This document shows positions 1-8,593 of a stretch of 64,000 nt of DNA, in pieces (position 1 is the first letter of the stretch; every line of letters starts with the position of its first letter). The position numbers and the translations under genes were made by a program. The notes beneath the pieces are model-generated. The model worked only from the letters and a program-made list of their open reading frames with translations, did no database searches and had not been told where the DNA came from. The DNA comes from an uncultured Alsobacter sp. Its GTDB lineage: Bacteria > Pseudomonadota > Alphaproteobacteria > Rhizobiales > Beijerinckiaceae. The stretch is taken from assembly GCF_945952055.1 (NCBI RefSeq), contig NZ_CAMFHB010000005.1, positions 146,508-210,507 on the forward strand, in the 5' to 3' direction.

Positions 1-695
1 GACTTGTCGTCGAATTCGGCCGAGGCCATCGTCGCGCCGTGGATGCCGTCGCGGCCCGTCTTGGAGCCGAGATAGACGATCGGGTTCCCGACGCCCGTGG
101 CCTTCGCGTAGAAGATCTCGTCGGCGCGCGCGATGCCCACCGCCATGGCGTTGACCAGGATGTTGCCGTCGTAGCGGGTGTGGAAGCCGACCTGGCCGCC
201 GACCGTCGGCACGCCGAAGGAATTGCCGTAGCCGCCGATGCCCGCGACCACGCCCGACACGAGGTGCCGGGTGCGCGGATGCGAGGGGTCGCCGAAGCGC
301 AGGGCGTTCAGGCAGGCGACCGGGCGGGCGCCCATGGTGAACACGTCGCGCAGGATGCCGCCCACGCCCGTCGTCGCCCCCTGGTAGGGCTCGATGAAGC
401 TCGGGTGGTTGTGGCTCTCCATCTTGAAGACGCAGGCGAGCCCGTCGCCGATGTCGATGACGCCGGCGTTCTCGCCAGGCCCCTGGATGACCCATGGGGC
501 CTTGGTCGGCAGCGTCTTCAGGTGCAGGCGCGACGACTTGTACGAGCAGTGCTCGTTCCACATCGCCGAGAAGATCCCGAGCTCCGTGAAGGTCGGCTCC
601 CGCCCGATGAGGGCGAGGATGCGCTGGTACTCGTCCGGCTTCAGGCCGTGCTCGGCCACGAGTTCGGGGGTGATCGGAATGTCGTTGCGGATCAC
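1..695 (-). CDS. purL: Phosphoribosylformylglycinamidine synthase II (PurL), N-terminal part, cut by window edge
   Basis: PurL is the large ATP-dependent subunit of FGAM synthase, converting FGAR plus glutamine-derived ammonia to FGAM in de novo purine synthesis in the cytoplasm; it works with PurQ and PurS, both encoded just upstream on this strand. About 231 N-terminal residues are visible, reading [18 protein letters not shown] and later the PurL signatures [31 protein letters not shown] and [14 protein letters not shown]. The start is taken as GTG at 695 because GGAG lies six bases before it and no ATG is available in frame. The rest of the gene (about 500 residues) lies left of the window. 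The separate purS/purQ/purL arrangement is the usual one outside gammaproteobacteria. Confidence 0.95.
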   Translation of the reverse strand, partial: MIRNDIPITPELVAEHGLKPDEYQRILALIGREPTFTELGIFSAMWNEHCSYKSSRLHLKTLPTKAPWVIQGPGENAGVIDIGDGLACVFKMESHNHPSFIEPYQGATTGVGGILRDVFTMGARPVACLNALRFGDPSHPRTRHLVSGVVAGIGGYGNSFGVPTVGGQVGFHTRYDGNILVNAMAVGIARADEIFYAKATGVGNPIVYLGSKTGRDGIHGATMASAEFDDK

Positions 696-792
696 GCCGG
701 TCTCCGTGTGTCGGCCGCAGGGGTGCGCTTCGCATAGCCGTCCCGGCTTCCCGTGTCCATGCGTGCCGAAGGGAAACGCACCGTTACCGAGT

Positions 793-850
793 GTCCCGGA
801 TCGGGACGGATTTCGGCCGAAAATACCGAAAATCGGTTGGCAACGATTTT
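793..850. promoter_or_regulatory. Two inverted repeats in the purL/tadG divergent intergenic region
   Basis: Between the divergent purL and TadG-like genes there are two perfect dyads: GTCCC-N5-GGGAC (793-807) and AAAATCG-N8-CGATTTT (829-850). The second sits about 40 bases before the TadG-like start and is unusually AT-rich for the region, so it is a plausible operator or promoter element. No factor can be named from sequence. Confidence 0.35.
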
Positions 851-888
851 GAAACCTAACCCGCCAGAGACCACGGAGATCGCAAACC

Positions 889-2079
889 ATGTCCGTTCTG
901 GCACGCTTCGTTAAGGACACCCGCGGCAACTTCGGCGTGATCACCGCCGTCATGATGGTGCCGCTGGCCATCGGTGCGGGTGGTGCCGTCGACTACTCCC
1001 GCACCGTGGCCGCCAAGACCAAGCTGCAGGCCGCGGTGGACAGCGCCGCGCTGATCCTCGCCCACGATGCCCGCACGAGCACGCTGCCTCAGCTGCAGGC
1101 CCGCGCCGAGACGCTCGTGACGCAGATGTTCGGGTCTTCGACCACCGGCATAGCATCCCTCAAGAGCGTGGCTCTCACCCGCAACGACAAGACGATCCGC
1201 ATCGTCGCGGCCGCCCAGGCGCCCACCACGACGCTGAAGATGGCCGGCATGTCGGCGATGGACATGAACGTCGCCAGCGAGTCCGCCTACGGAACCCGGA
1301 AGATCGAGGTGGCCCTGGTGCTCGACAACACCGGCTCGATGGCCGGCACCAAGATCACCGAGCTGCGCAAGGCCGCCAAGAACCTCGTGACCACGCTCCA
1401 GGGTGTCCAGACGGATGCCGGCAGCGTGAAGATCGGGCTCGTGCCCTTCACCACCCAGGTCCGCCTCGACACCGCGATGAAGGACCAGGCCTGGCTGGAC
1501 TTCGCCACCTACGGCGTGGCCAAGGCGAGCTGGGGCGGCTGCGTGACCGACCGCAATCAGCCCTTCGACGTGACGGACGCCGGCGCGGCTCTGGTTCCGG
1601 CCGTCAACTGCGCGGCCGGCACGCTGGCGCGCGTCGTCCCGCTGTCGACCAATTTCGATGCCCTGCGCACGTCGATCGACGGCATGACCGCGGGCGGCAA
1701 CACCAACATCACCATCGGCCTGAGCTGGGGCATGGCGGCCCTGTCGAACGCCGAGCCGCTCACCGGCGCCGCGCCGGACGGATCCGCCGACGTCGAGAAG
1801 TTCATGATCGTGCTGACGGACGGCGACAACACGCAGAACCGCTGGTCGACCTCCAAGGTCACGATCGACAACCGCACGCGCGCCGCCTGCGACACCGCCA
1901 AGACCGCCAGCCGCGGCATCAAGCTCTACACGATCCGCGTCATCGACGGCGACGCCAACCTGCTGCGAGACTGCGCCTCGAACACCTCGATGTTCTACGA
2001 CGTCAAGCAGGCCTCCGACCTGGACGCCGTGTTCCGCAAGATCGCCCAGGAAATCGCCGCGATCCGCATCACGAGCTGA
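889..2079 (+). CDS. TadG-like protein: TadE-type N-terminus plus von Willebrand A domain
   Basis: A 396-residue protein. The N-terminus (residues 5-36) has the TadE/TadG layout: short basic segment, DTRGNFGVI, then a hydrophobic helix [18 protein letters not shown] and DYSR, expected to anchor the protein in the inner membrane. A vWA domain follows, with a MIDAS-like D146-N-T-G-S150 and the later LTDGD (around 309-313); the canonical DxSxS is DNTGS here, as is common in TadG homologues. TadG proteins are minor components of Flp/Tad pilus systems. No other tad, cpa or pilin gene is in the window, so this is an orphan copy and a pilus role is inference only. Start supported by GGAG at 875-878. 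An AT-rich dyad lies upstream and a large hairpin downstream. Confidence 0.85.
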   Translation: MSVLARFVKDTRGNFGVITAVMMVPLAIGAGGAVDYSRTVAAKTKLQAAVDSAALILAHDARTSTLPQLQARAETLVTQMFGSSTTGIASLKSVALTRNDKTIRIVAAAQAPTTTLKMAGMSAMDMNVASESAYGTRKIEVALVLDNTGSMAGTKITELRKAAKNLVTTLQGVQTDAGSVKIGLVPFTTQVRLDTAMKDQAWLDFATYGVAKASWGGCVTDRNQPFDVTDAGAALVPAVNCAAGTLARVVPLSTNFDALRTSIDGMTAGGNTNITIGLSWGMAALSNAEPLTGAAPDGSADVEKFMIVLTDGDNTQNRWSTSKVTIDNRTRAACDTAKTASRGIKLYTIRVIDGDANLLRDCASNTSMFYDVKQASDLDAVFRKIAQEIAAIRITS

Positions 2080-2120
2080 GGAGCCGGTGGTCCGGGGTTG
2101 CTGCCTCGGCCGCCACCAAT

Positions 2121-2236
2121 CTCCTCATCCTGAGCAGGCCGCACAGCGGCCGTGTCGAAGGACGCAGAATGGCTCCGCATGGAACCGTTCTGCGTCCTTC
2201 GACACGCGGCCTTCGGCCGCTGCTCAGGATGAGGAG
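2121..2236. repeat. Large near-perfect inverted repeat with palindromic side arms
   Basis: Two arms of about 49 bp (2121-2169 and 2188-2236) are almost exact reverse complements, starting CTCCTCATCCTGAGCA and ending TGCTCAGGATGAGGAG. Each arm contains its own small palindrome (GGCCGC-ACA-GCGGCC on the left; GCGGCC-TTC-GGCCGC on the right), so the element can fold as a cruciform with side hairpins. The 18-base centre is itself an imperfect dyad. A run of six T follows at 2238. It lies between the converging TadG-like gene and purQ, so it may serve as a bidirectional terminator; the CCTCATCCTGAG core resembles dispersed intergenic palindromes common in Hyphomicrobiales. Confidence 0.85.
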
Positions 2237-2261
2237 CTTTTTTCCGCTTCGAGAGAAGGCG

Positions 2262-2957
2262 TCACGCCGCGGCGCGGACGGCGAGGCTCTCGAACAGGGC
2301 GCGGCCGTCGGTGCCGCCGGCCAGCGGGTCGATCAGGTTCTCGGGGTGGGGCATCATCCCCAGCACGTTGAACTTGTCCGAGTAGATCCCGGCGATGTCG
2401 TTCAAAGAGCCGTTGGGGTTGGCCTTGCCGCCCACCGTCCCGTTCGCGTCGCAGTAGCGGAAGGCCACCCGGCCGTCGCCCTCGAGGCGGGCGAGGGTGT
2501 CGGGATCGGCGATGTAGTTGCCCTCGCCATGGGCGATGCAGACCTCGATGGTCTGGCCCGGCGTGTAGGCGTTGGTGAACACCGTGTCCCCCCGCTCCAC
2601 ACGCAGGTGCTGCATCTTGCAGACGAACCGCAGGTCCGCGTTGCGCATCAGCACGCCGGGCAGGAGGCCGGATTCCACGAGGATCTGGAAGCCGTTGCAC
2701 ACGCCGAGCACGAAGCCGCCGCGGGCCGCATGGGCGCGCACGGCGTCCATCACGTTGGCGCGGCCCGCAATGGCTCCGCAGCGCAGATAGTCGCCGTAGC
2801 TGAAGCCGCCGGGCAGCACCGCGAGGTCGGTTCCGGCCGGCAGGTCGTGGTCCGCGTGCCAGACATAGGCGGGCTCGCGCCCGGTCGCCTGGTGCAAGGC
2901 GCGGCCGATGTCGCGCTCGCGGTTCGATCCGGGGAAGACGATGACGGCGGCTTTCAT
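2262..2957 (-). CDS. purQ: Phosphoribosylformylglycinamidine synthase I, glutamine amidotransferase subunit (PurQ)
   Basis: PurQ hydrolyses glutamine and passes ammonia to PurL. The 231-residue product is a class I (triad) amidotransferase: nucleophile C87 in GVCNGFQ, and H204 and E206 in GMMPHPE. The N-terminus [16 protein letters not shown] is typical of bacterial PurQ, and length matches the family. It lies 39 bases downstream of purS on the same strand; purL follows further on but is separated by the convergent TadG-like gene, so purL must have its own promoter. Confidence 0.97.
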   Translation of the reverse strand: MKAAVIVFPGSNRERDIGRALHQATGREPAYVWHADHDLPAGTDLAVLPGGFSYGDYLRCGAIAGRANVMDAVRAHAARGGFVLGVCNGFQILVESGLLPGVLMRNADLRFVCKMQHLRVERGDTVFTNAYTPGQTIEVCIAHGEGNYIADPDTLARLEGDGRVAFRYCDANGTVGGKANPNGSLNDIAGIYSDKFNVLGMMPHPENLIDPLAGGTDGRALFESLAVRAAA

Positions 2958-2996
2958 GGCGGGCCTCCGGGCCTGATGTCCCAGCGCTGTGCGCTG

Positions 2997-3236
2997 TCAG
3001 GCGATCTCGATGCGGTAGTTCTCGATGACCGTGTTGGCGAGCAGCTTCTCGCAGGCGAGCTTGAGGCTCGCCTCGGCGGCCGCCTTGTCGGACCCGGCGA
3101 TCTCGATGTCGAAGACCTTGCCCTGGCGGACGCTGTCGACCCCGTCGACGCCGAGCGAGCGCAGCGCGCCCTCGATGGCCTTGCCCTGCGGATCCAGGAC
3201 GCCGGTCTTCAGCGTGACGGTGACGCGGGCTTTCAT
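2997..3236 (-). CDS. purS: Phosphoribosylformylglycinamidine synthase subunit PurS
   Basis: A 79-residue small subunit that bridges PurL and PurQ in the FGAM synthase complex and is needed for ammonia transfer. The sequence MKARVTVTLKTGVLDPQGKA followed by ALRSLGVDGVDSVRQGK and the end IENYRIEIA is diagnostic for PurS. Start ATG at 3236. A much longer open frame runs upstream through the Uma2 and purC region in a wrong frame; the homology-defined start is used. Spacing to purQ (39 bp) suggests co-transcription. Confidence 0.95.
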   Translation of the reverse strand: MKARVTVTLKTGVLDPQGKAIEGALRSLGVDGVDSVRQGKVFDIEIAGSDKAAAEASLKLACEKLLANTVIENYRIEIA

Positions 3237-3283
3237 CGCGGCAGGCTCCTCGGCGGGTCGGATCGCCCGCACCGGGATCCGGG

Positions 3284-3850
3284 TCAGGCGAGGTCCGTAT
3301 CGCGATAGAGGCTCGCGAGCGGCAAGGCAACCCCGAGGGCGGAGAGCTCCACCGTTGTCGAGAGGTCTTTCAGGATCGATCCAGCGAAGCCGTCGGATCG
3401 GCTGAAGTGGCTCACCTCGATGCTGGAGGGTGAAACGACGACGTAATGCTGGAGTGACGGCAACGCAGAGTAGACCTGCCTCTTCCACTTGCGGTCGCGC
3501 GATGCTGTACCGGGCGAAAGAACCTCGAAAGCGACGAGAATGTCGTCGCAAAAGCTCCCTTCGAGCGAGTCCAGCGGGCGCACCATCACATCTGGAACCG
3601 GAGCATTGAACTCGTCGACCTTGACGCCGATTCCGGGGACGACGGCCCAACTGGATCGCCGGGCTCGCATCACGGAGCCGAGTTCCAGGATGATGTTGCC
3701 GACGAGCACCTGGTGGCGAAAGACCGGCGACGGACTCAAGACGGGCCTCCCCTCGACCAGCTCCCACTTCTCGTCGTCCGGGCGCGTGTCGAGGAAGGCG
3801 ACAAACTCGCCGAAGCTCAGGCGCAATGAGGGGGCGGCAAAATCGGTCAT
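3284..3850 (-). CDS. Uma2 family (DUF820) PD-(D/E)XK nuclease-like protein
   Basis: About 188 residues. The Uma2 fold is visible: MTDFAAPSLRLSFGEFVAFL, WELVEGRPVLSPSP, then the catalytic-type residues D87 in VPDVMV, E109 in AFEVLSPGTASRD and a basic KWKRQVY, followed by LQHYVVVSP. The family is predicted to be restriction-endonuclease-like, is often multicopy, and its role is unknown. An ATG at 3850 is preferred (GGAG nine bases upstream) over one at 3871. It sits inside the purine cluster, between purC and purS, and purC has its own terminator before it, so the gene looks like an insertion into an ancestral pur operon. It could be transcribed with purS-purQ. Confidence 0.85.
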   Translation of the reverse strand: MTDFAAPSLRLSFGEFVAFLDTRPDDEKWELVEGRPVLSPSPVFRHQVLVGNIILELGSVMRARRSSWAVVPGIGVKVDEFNAPVPDVMVRPLDSLEGSFCDDILVAFEVLSPGTASRDRKWKRQVYSALPSLQHYVVVSPSSIEVSHFSRSDGFAGSILKDLSTTVELSALGVALPLASLYRDTDLA

Positions 3851-3954
3851 CGCTGAAATCTCCGCCCCCAAGTGTAGCGCACGACCCTGCCGGTCGAAAC
3901 CGACCGCCGCTTGCGTTGCGGCACGGGCTTTTCGCCGCCACCACCCGGCGCACG

Positions 3955-3983
3955 AAAAAAGGGCCCGCCGAGGCGAGCCCTTT
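3955..3983 (-). terminator. Rho-independent terminator after purC
   Basis: Read on the minus strand, AAAGGGCTCGCC-TC-GGCGGGCCCTTTTTT forms an 8-9 bp GC-rich stem with one mismatch and ends in a run of T. It lies 24 bases after the purC stop codon and separates purC from the Uma2 gene. Confidence 0.85.
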
Positions 3984-4006
3984 GCAAACCGTCGGTGCTG
4001 CGGCGC

Positions 4007-4771
4007 TTACTGCACCAGCTTCGGGCCTGTCGCGCCGATGCGCTCGTTCTCGGTAATGATGCCGAGACGGCGGGCCACTTCGGTGTAGGCCTCGACCAGG
4101 CCGCCGAGATCGCGGCGGAACCGGTCCTTGTCGAGCTTGTCGTTCGACTTGATGTCCCACAGGCGGCAGCTGTCGGGCGAGATCTCGTCGGCGACGACGA
4201 TGCGCATCATGTCGCCTTCCCAGAGCCGGCCGCACTCCATCTTGAAGTCGACGAGGCGGATGCCGACGCCCAGGAAGAGACCGGACAGGAAGTCGTTGAC
4301 GCGGATGGCGAGCGCCATGACGTCGTCGATCTCCTGCGGGGTGGCCCAGCCGAAGGCCGTGATGTGCTCTTCGGAGACCATCGGGTCGTTCAGCGCGTCG
4401 TTCTTGTAGTAGAACTCGATGATCGAGCGGGGAAGCTGCGTTCCCTCCTCGATGCCGAGGCGCGTCGACAGCGATCCGGCCGCCACGTTGCGCACCACGA
4501 TCTCGAGCGGAATGATCTCGACCTCGCGGATGAGCTGCTCGCGCATGTTGAGGCGACGGATGAAGTGCGTCGGCACGCCGATGTCGTTGAGGTGCTGGAA
4601 GATGTACTCGGAAATCCGATTGTTCAGGACCCCCTTTCCGTCGATCACCTCGTGCTTCTTGGCGTTGAACGCGGTCGCATCGTCCTTGAAATGCTGGATC
4701 AGGGTTCCCGGCTCGGGGCCCTCGTAAAGGACCTTGGCCTTGCCTTCGTAGATGCGACGGCGGCGGTTCAT
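4007..4771 (-). CDS. purC: Phosphoribosylaminoimidazole-succinocarboxamide synthase (SAICAR synthetase)
   Basis: PurC joins CAIR and aspartate with ATP to give SAICAR in purine synthesis. The 254-residue product begins [20 protein letters not shown], a start typical of alphaproteobacterial PurC, and carries [37 protein letters not shown] and the signature [10 protein letters not shown] with [12 protein letters not shown]. An alternative ATG at 4801 adds ten residues ([10 protein letters not shown]) and has a good CAGGAG upstream, so the true start may be there. A terminator follows directly. Upstream, toward 5000, the minus strand has AT-richer sequence (CATATAG near 4980) that could hold the promoter. 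Confidence 0.97.
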   Translation of the reverse strand: MNRRRRIYEGKAKVLYEGPEPGTLIQHFKDDATAFNAKKHEVIDGKGVLNNRISEYIFQHLNDIGVPTHFIRRLNMREQLIREVEIIPLEIVVRNVAAGSLSTRLGIEEGTQLPRSIIEFYYKNDALNDPMVSEEHITAFGWATPQEIDDVMALAIRVNDFLSGLFLGVGIRLVDFKMECGRLWEGDMMRIVVADEISPDSCRLWDIKSNDKLDKDRFRRDLGGLVEAYTEVARRLGIITENERIGATGPKLVQ

Positions 4772-4801
4772 CGGGATATACCGTGTCTTGAGGAAATCCA
4801 T

Positions 4802-5146
4802 GGCAGCCGTGGCTCCTGCGAGGACGTCCGCGGCGGTCGGCGGGCGAAAACGGCATCGGCCGGCGGCCGAGACCTGGGTTCCCACCCTGTTCGCAACCTA
4901 GCCGATCGCCAAAAGGAGCACAACGCCGGGCCCCGCCCACTCCTGGACGATGCCTGCGTTCTCCCCGGTTCGGGCGCTATATGGTCCATCGAAGCAGAAA
5001 ATGCAATTTCCGCACGCGTGGACCCGCCGGGGGCCTCGTGGCCGTGCTTGAACGCAGGCTATGGTAATCCGGACGAGGCGTCGCTATCTCAAGGTTGCAG
5101 AATGTGGAGAAGCGCTTCGGCGCCGCACGGGAGATCGACCAACGCC
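4802..5146. other. Divergent intergenic region purC / DUF1476
   Basis: About 345 bases without a supported gene. It must contain the promoters of purC (minus) and of the ATPase-inhibitor gene (plus). The only AT-rich spots are around 4975-5010 and 5060-5095; no convincing paired -35/-10 and no purine riboswitch-like sequence was recognised. Long open frames crossing it are shadows. Confidence 0.5.
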
Positions 5147-5467
5147 ATGACGACGTTCCAGAAGCGTGAAGATGCGTTCGAGGCCATGTTTGCCCATGAC
5201 CAGGAGCTGCGCTTCAAGGCCACGGCCCGCCGCAACAAGCTGCTCGGCCATTGGGCTGCCGCCCAGCTTGGCAAGAGCGGGCCCGAGGCCGAGGCCTATG
5301 CCAAAGAGGTCGTGATGGCCGACTTCGAGGAAGTCGGCGAGGAGGACGTGTTCCGCAAGGTGCAGGCCGACCTGGCCGCCGGCGGTTCGAAGGCGACCGA
5401 GCAGGAGATCCGGGCTGCCATGGCCGAGCTCATGGCCAAGGCCGTCACCGAGGTGAAGGCCTCCTGA
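5147..5467 (+). CDS. DUF1476 protein, F1-ATPase inhibitor zeta-subunit family
   Basis: A 106-residue acidic, helix-rich protein beginning MTTFQKREDAFEAMFAHDQE and continuing LRFKATARRNKLLGHWAA, the conserved start of the alphaproteobacterial zeta family. The Paracoccus denitrificans member inhibits F1FO-ATP synthase by inserting its N-terminus into the F1 catalytic interface. The length (about 105) is usual for the family. It is next to, and divergent from, purC, a neighbourhood often seen in Rhizobiales. No ATP synthase genes are in the window. ATG at 5147 chosen because the family signature begins there. Confidence 0.9.
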   Translation: MTTFQKREDAFEAMFAHDQELRFKATARRNKLLGHWAAAQLGKSGPEAEAYAKEVVMADFEEVGEEDVFRKVQADLAAGGSKATEQEIRAAMAELMAKAVTEVKAS

Positions 5468-5606
5468 GGCGCCTTCCGGGGCCCCTGCCGACGGCCTTGC
5501 GGCTGAAGACGGGTTCCGCCAAGATTTGGACCGGCGCGGCGTAAGCCGCGCCGTCGTCGTTTGAAGACAGGGCCGCAGCAGGCCCGCTGCCGGGGGGAAA
5601 GCCACG

Positions 5607-6383
5607 ATGAGCGCAGCCGTCTATGCCGCATTGGCCAAGGCGCTGGGAGGAGGCTCGGGCCTTCTCACGGGCTGGGTCAGCATGCCGGATCCGCTTCTCG
5701 CTGGCCTCGTGGCGCGCGAGGACCTGGACGCCGTCACCCTCGACATGCAGCACGGCATGGTCACCACCGCCTCGGCGGTGCTCGGCATCGGGCAGGTGGC
5801 CCTGGCCGGCAAGCCGTCCATCGTGCGGATCCCGGTCGGCGACTTCGCCACCGCCTCCCGCATGCTCGACGCCGGCGCCTCGGGCATCATCGCCCCGATG
5901 ATCAACACCGTCGAGGACGCGCGCCGGTTGGCCGCCTACACCAAGTATCCGCCGGTCGGGGAACGCAGCTGGGGGCCGGCGATCGCGCTGGGCATGACCG
6001 GCTTCACAATGACGGACTACCTCAAGCAGGCCAACGGCCTGACCGTGACCCTCGCCATGGTGGAAACCCGCGAGTCCCTCGCCGTTCTCGATGGCATCCT
6101 GGCCGTCGACGGCATCGACGGCGTCTTCGTGGGCCCGTCCGATCTCTCGATCGCCCTGTCCGACGGGGGCGAGGTCAACGCGCTCGCGCCGGGTGTGAGC
6201 GACGCGCTGGACCATGTGCTGGCGCGCTGCCGCAGCGTCGGCAAGGCCGCCTGCGCCTTCGCGACGACGGCCGAGAGCGCCAGGGAGCTGCGCAAGCGCG
6301 GCTACGACCTCATTGCGCTGGGCAACGACACCATCCAGATGCGCACCGGCATCCGGGCCATGCTGGGCGTCGCCAAGGGCTGA
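5607..6383 (+). CDS. HpcH/HpaI family class II aldolase
   Basis: A 258-residue TIM-barrel aldolase. Visible family features: the catalytic histidine H49 in DMQHGM, the arginine in SIVRIPVGD, IIAPMINTVEDARRL, the metal-binding glutamate E153 in MVETRES and D179 in VGPSDLS. Relatives include 4-hydroxy-2-oxoheptanedioate aldolase and 2-dehydro-3-deoxyglucarate aldolase, which cleave 2-oxo-hydroxy acids to pyruvate and an aldehyde with a divalent metal. Nothing around it gives a pathway, so the substrate is open. Start ATG at 5607 has GGGGG upstream. No hpa or garD-type genes adjoin. Confidence 0.9.
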   Translation: MSAAVYAALAKALGGGSGLLTGWVSMPDPLLAGLVAREDLDAVTLDMQHGMVTTASAVLGIGQVALAGKPSIVRIPVGDFATASRMLDAGASGIIAPMINTVEDARRLAAYTKYPPVGERSWGPAIALGMTGFTMTDYLKQANGLTVTLAMVETRESLAVLDGILAVDGIDGVFVGPSDLSIALSDGGEVNALAPGVSDALDHVLARCRSVGKAACAFATTAESARELRKRGYDLIALGNDTIQMRTGIRAMLGVAKG

Positions 6384-6408
6384 CGACGCTCCGGTCCGCG
6401 GACCGGTT

Positions 6409-7314
6409 TCAGGGTTTCTCGCCGGTGGGGCGCTCGGGAACGCCGAGCGCGTCCGCCAGGCGGGCCTTGGCGGAGCCGGGCCTCAGGGGCTTCTGCTGGC
6501 TTTCGTGCGGCGACCACCCGGAGAGCCAGACGAGCTCCACCGTCGCCCGGACGCGGCCGTCCGGATCGGCGAAGCGTTCGGCGTAGATGGCGAAGGCCCG
6601 CATGAGGGTCTCGCGGCGCAACGGCGTGCGCCGGCGCTCGACCAGGACATTCGTGGCGCCGGTGGCGCGCAGGTCCCGCATCAGCGCCAGCGGGTCCGCG
6701 TAGCGCACGGTCAGCGTGTCGGAATCCGTGACCGGCAGCGCAAATCCCGCCCGCTGCAGGAGAGCGCCCATGTCCCGGACGTCGGCGAAGGGCGCCACCC
6801 GCGGGCTCACGCCGCCTTCCACCTCGGCTTCCGCCGCCGCCAGCGACTGGCGCAGTTCGGTGAGGCTCGCCCCGCCGAGCAGGCAGCCGAGGAACAGGCC
6901 GTCGGGCCGGAGTGCCCGGCGCAGCTGCACTAGCGCCCCGGGGAGATCGTTGACGCCCTGGAGGGAGAGCAGCGACACCACGAGGTCGAGCACGCCGTCG
7001 GCCAGCGGCAACCGTTCCTCGTCGCCCACCACCGCCGAAAACCCGCCGGTCCCGGCGGCCGCCGTCGTGGGAGCCAGGCGGATCACGCGGTCCACCTGGC
7101 CGCTCGCAACCAGGGCCGCCGCGGCCTGCGGTCCCGGCGTGCCCGCGTCCAGGGCCAGCGGGAAGCGGCGCAGAACGGCCGTCAGGCGGTCCGCCATGTC
7201 CTCCGCGACGCGGGCGAGCAGGAAATCGCTGCCGGGCGAGGCCGGCGCCGCAAGCGCCCTGTCGAGGCGGCGGCGCGCGAGCGAGCGATCGAAGAGGGTG
7301 GGTGCACCGCCCAT
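6409..7314 (-). CDS. SAM-dependent methyltransferase-like protein of the BioC/NDUFAF5 type
   Basis: A 301-residue protein starting MGGAPTLFDRSLARRRLDRA, the N-terminal pattern of bacterial relatives of NDUFAF5 (human complex I assembly factor, an arginine hydroxylase). A Rossmann methyltransferase core follows, with DLVVSLLSLQGVNDLPGALV matching the family's LSLHWVNDLPG segment, then PDGLFLGCLLGG. The SAM-binding glycine motif is degenerate (LDAGTPGPQ), as in other members. A C-terminal tail WLSGWSPHESQQKPLRPGSA is conserved in Rhizobiales versions. It is divergent from comF; this pairing with comF and grxC is common in alphaproteobacteria. Role in complex I assembly is inference from the family. 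Confidence 0.8.
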   Translation of the reverse strand: MGGAPTLFDRSLARRRLDRALAAPASPGSDFLLARVAEDMADRLTAVLRRFPLALDAGTPGPQAAAALVASGQVDRVIRLAPTTAAAGTGGFSAVVGDEERLPLADGVLDLVVSLLSLQGVNDLPGALVQLRRALRPDGLFLGCLLGGASLTELRQSLAAAEAEVEGGVSPRVAPFADVRDMGALLQRAGFALPVTDSDTLTVRYADPLALMRDLRATGATNVLVERRRTPLRRETLMRAFAIYAERFADPDGRVRATVELVWLSGWSPHESQQKPLRPGSAKARLADALGVPERPTGEKP

Positions 7315-7446
7315 TTCGGAGCCTTTCCGGGTTCTGCGGCCGGGCCGCGCGTCGCTTATGGAGCGCCCGGGGTCGGGCGTCAAAGGTGGCAGATGCTCGC
7401 CAAACGCGTGAGGACCCGGTGCGATCCGATGCTCTAGGCTGGCGCT

Positions 7447-8223
7447 ATGAGGACATGGTTCTTCAGCACCCCGCCCGCCTTCACCCTTCCGCTCGCCGCC
7501 CGGCAGGCGGGCCGCGGCATCGTCGACTGGTTCTACCCCCCGTCCTGCATGGCCTGTGGCTCGGCGGTGGCAGACCCGCACGCCCTGTGTCCCGCGTGCT
7601 GGCGGACCTTGCCCCTGATCGAGAGGCCGTTGTGCGAACGGCTCGGGACCCCCTTCGCCGTGGATCTGGGCGGACCGACGGTGTCGCCGGCCGCGATCGC
7701 CGATCCGCCCGTTTTCGGCCGCGCCCGGGCCGTGGCGCGCTACGAGGGCCCGGGCCGGGAGCTCGTACATCGCCTGAAATACGGCGATCGCCTGGACCTC
7801 GCCGGTCCGATGGGCCGCTGGATGGCCAGGGCCGGGGCGGACCTGCTGGGGGAGGACGTCCTGATCGTACCCGTTCCGCTGCACCGGTGGAGGCTGTGGC
7901 GTCGGCGGCACAACCAGGCCGCGCTGCTGGCCCGCGCGGTCGCGGACTGCAGCGGGCGCCCCTGGGACCCCATGGTGCTGCGCCGCGTCAGGCGCACGAG
8001 GCCGCAGGTGGGTCTCTCCCGACCGGAGCGGGCGGAGAACCTGCAGGGCGCGCTGCGCGTGGACCCGGGGCGGGCTGCGGTGGTGGCCGGGCGCCCCATC
8101 GTCCTCGTGGACGACGTGCTCACCACGGGATCGACCGCCGAGGCCGCAACCCGAGCCCTGCTGCGGGCCGGGGCCGCGTCGGTCGACGTTCTGACCTTTG
8201 CGCGCGTCTGTCTCGCGCCCTGA
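7447..8223 (+). CDS. comF: ComF family phosphoribosyltransferase-like protein
   Basis: A 258-residue protein with an N-terminal zinc-ribbon-like double CxxC (C34, C37, C48, C51) and a C-terminal type I PRTase domain carrying the PRPP-binding loop IVLVDDVLTTGSTAEAA. The central RRRHNQAALLARAV and RTRPQVGLSRPERAENLQGA are signature ComF segments. ComF is needed for DNA uptake in naturally competent bacteria but is widespread outside them, and its biochemical role is uncertain. ATG at 7447; about 130 bases separate it from the divergent methyltransferase-like gene. Confidence 0.92.
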   Translation: MRTWFFSTPPAFTLPLAARQAGRGIVDWFYPPSCMACGSAVADPHALCPACWRTLPLIERPLCERLGTPFAVDLGGPTVSPAAIADPPVFGRARAVARYEGPGRELVHRLKYGDRLDLAGPMGRWMARAGADLLGEDVLIVPVPLHRWRLWRRRHNQAALLARAVADCSGRPWDPMVLRRVRRTRPQVGLSRPERAENLQGALRVDPGRAAVVAGRPIVLVDDVLTTGSTAEAATRALLRAGAASVDVLTFARVCLAP

Positions 8224-8239
8224 TCGCAGCACGGCCCGG

Positions 8240-8268
8240 TGGCAGGCGCCGTGGACACGCCATATATA
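8240..8268 (+). promoter_or_regulatory. Possible promoter for grxC
   Basis: TATATA (8263-8268) stands out in a GC-rich gap between comF and grxC. A TGGCAG lies exactly 17 bases upstream but matches the -35 consensus poorly, so this is a weak call resting on the -10-like hexamer. Confidence 0.3.
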
Positions 8269-8318
8269 CGGTTGCTTGTCATTCTGCGGGCCAGCGCCCG
8301 CGATCCGGAGACCGCGTC

Positions 8319-8573
8319 ATGCCGTCCGTCACCATCTATACCAAGTCCTGGTGCCCCTACTGCCAGGCGGCCAAGGAGCTCCTGACCAAGAAGGGCGTCG
8401 CCTTCGAGGAGATCGACGTGGCCGACCGGGAGAAGCAGGCCGCCATGGCCAAGCGCGCCAACGGCCGCTCGACCGTGCCGCAGATCTTCATCGGCGACGC
8501 CCATGTGGGGGGCTGCGACGACCTTCACGCCCTCGACGCCGCCGGCAAGCTCGACCCGATGCTGGCGGCCTGA
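8319..8573 (+). CDS. grxC: Glutaredoxin 3
   Basis: An 84-residue dithiol glutaredoxin with the active site C12-P-Y-C15 in KSWCPYCQAA, the cis-proline region STVPQIFIG and the glutathione-binding HVGGCDDL. It reduces protein disulfides and glutathione adducts in the cytosol with GSH. Length equals the GrxC family norm. A GGAG ten bases before the ATG at 8319 supports the start. It is followed after 20 bases by a DUF1178 gene in an order conserved across alphaproteobacteria. Confidence 0.96.
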   Translation: MPSVTIYTKSWCPYCQAAKELLTKKGVAFEEIDVADREKQAAMAKRANGRSTVPQIFIGDAHVGGCDDLHALDAAGKLDPMLAA

Positions 8574-8593
8574 CCCTCGGCCAGCGCACATCC

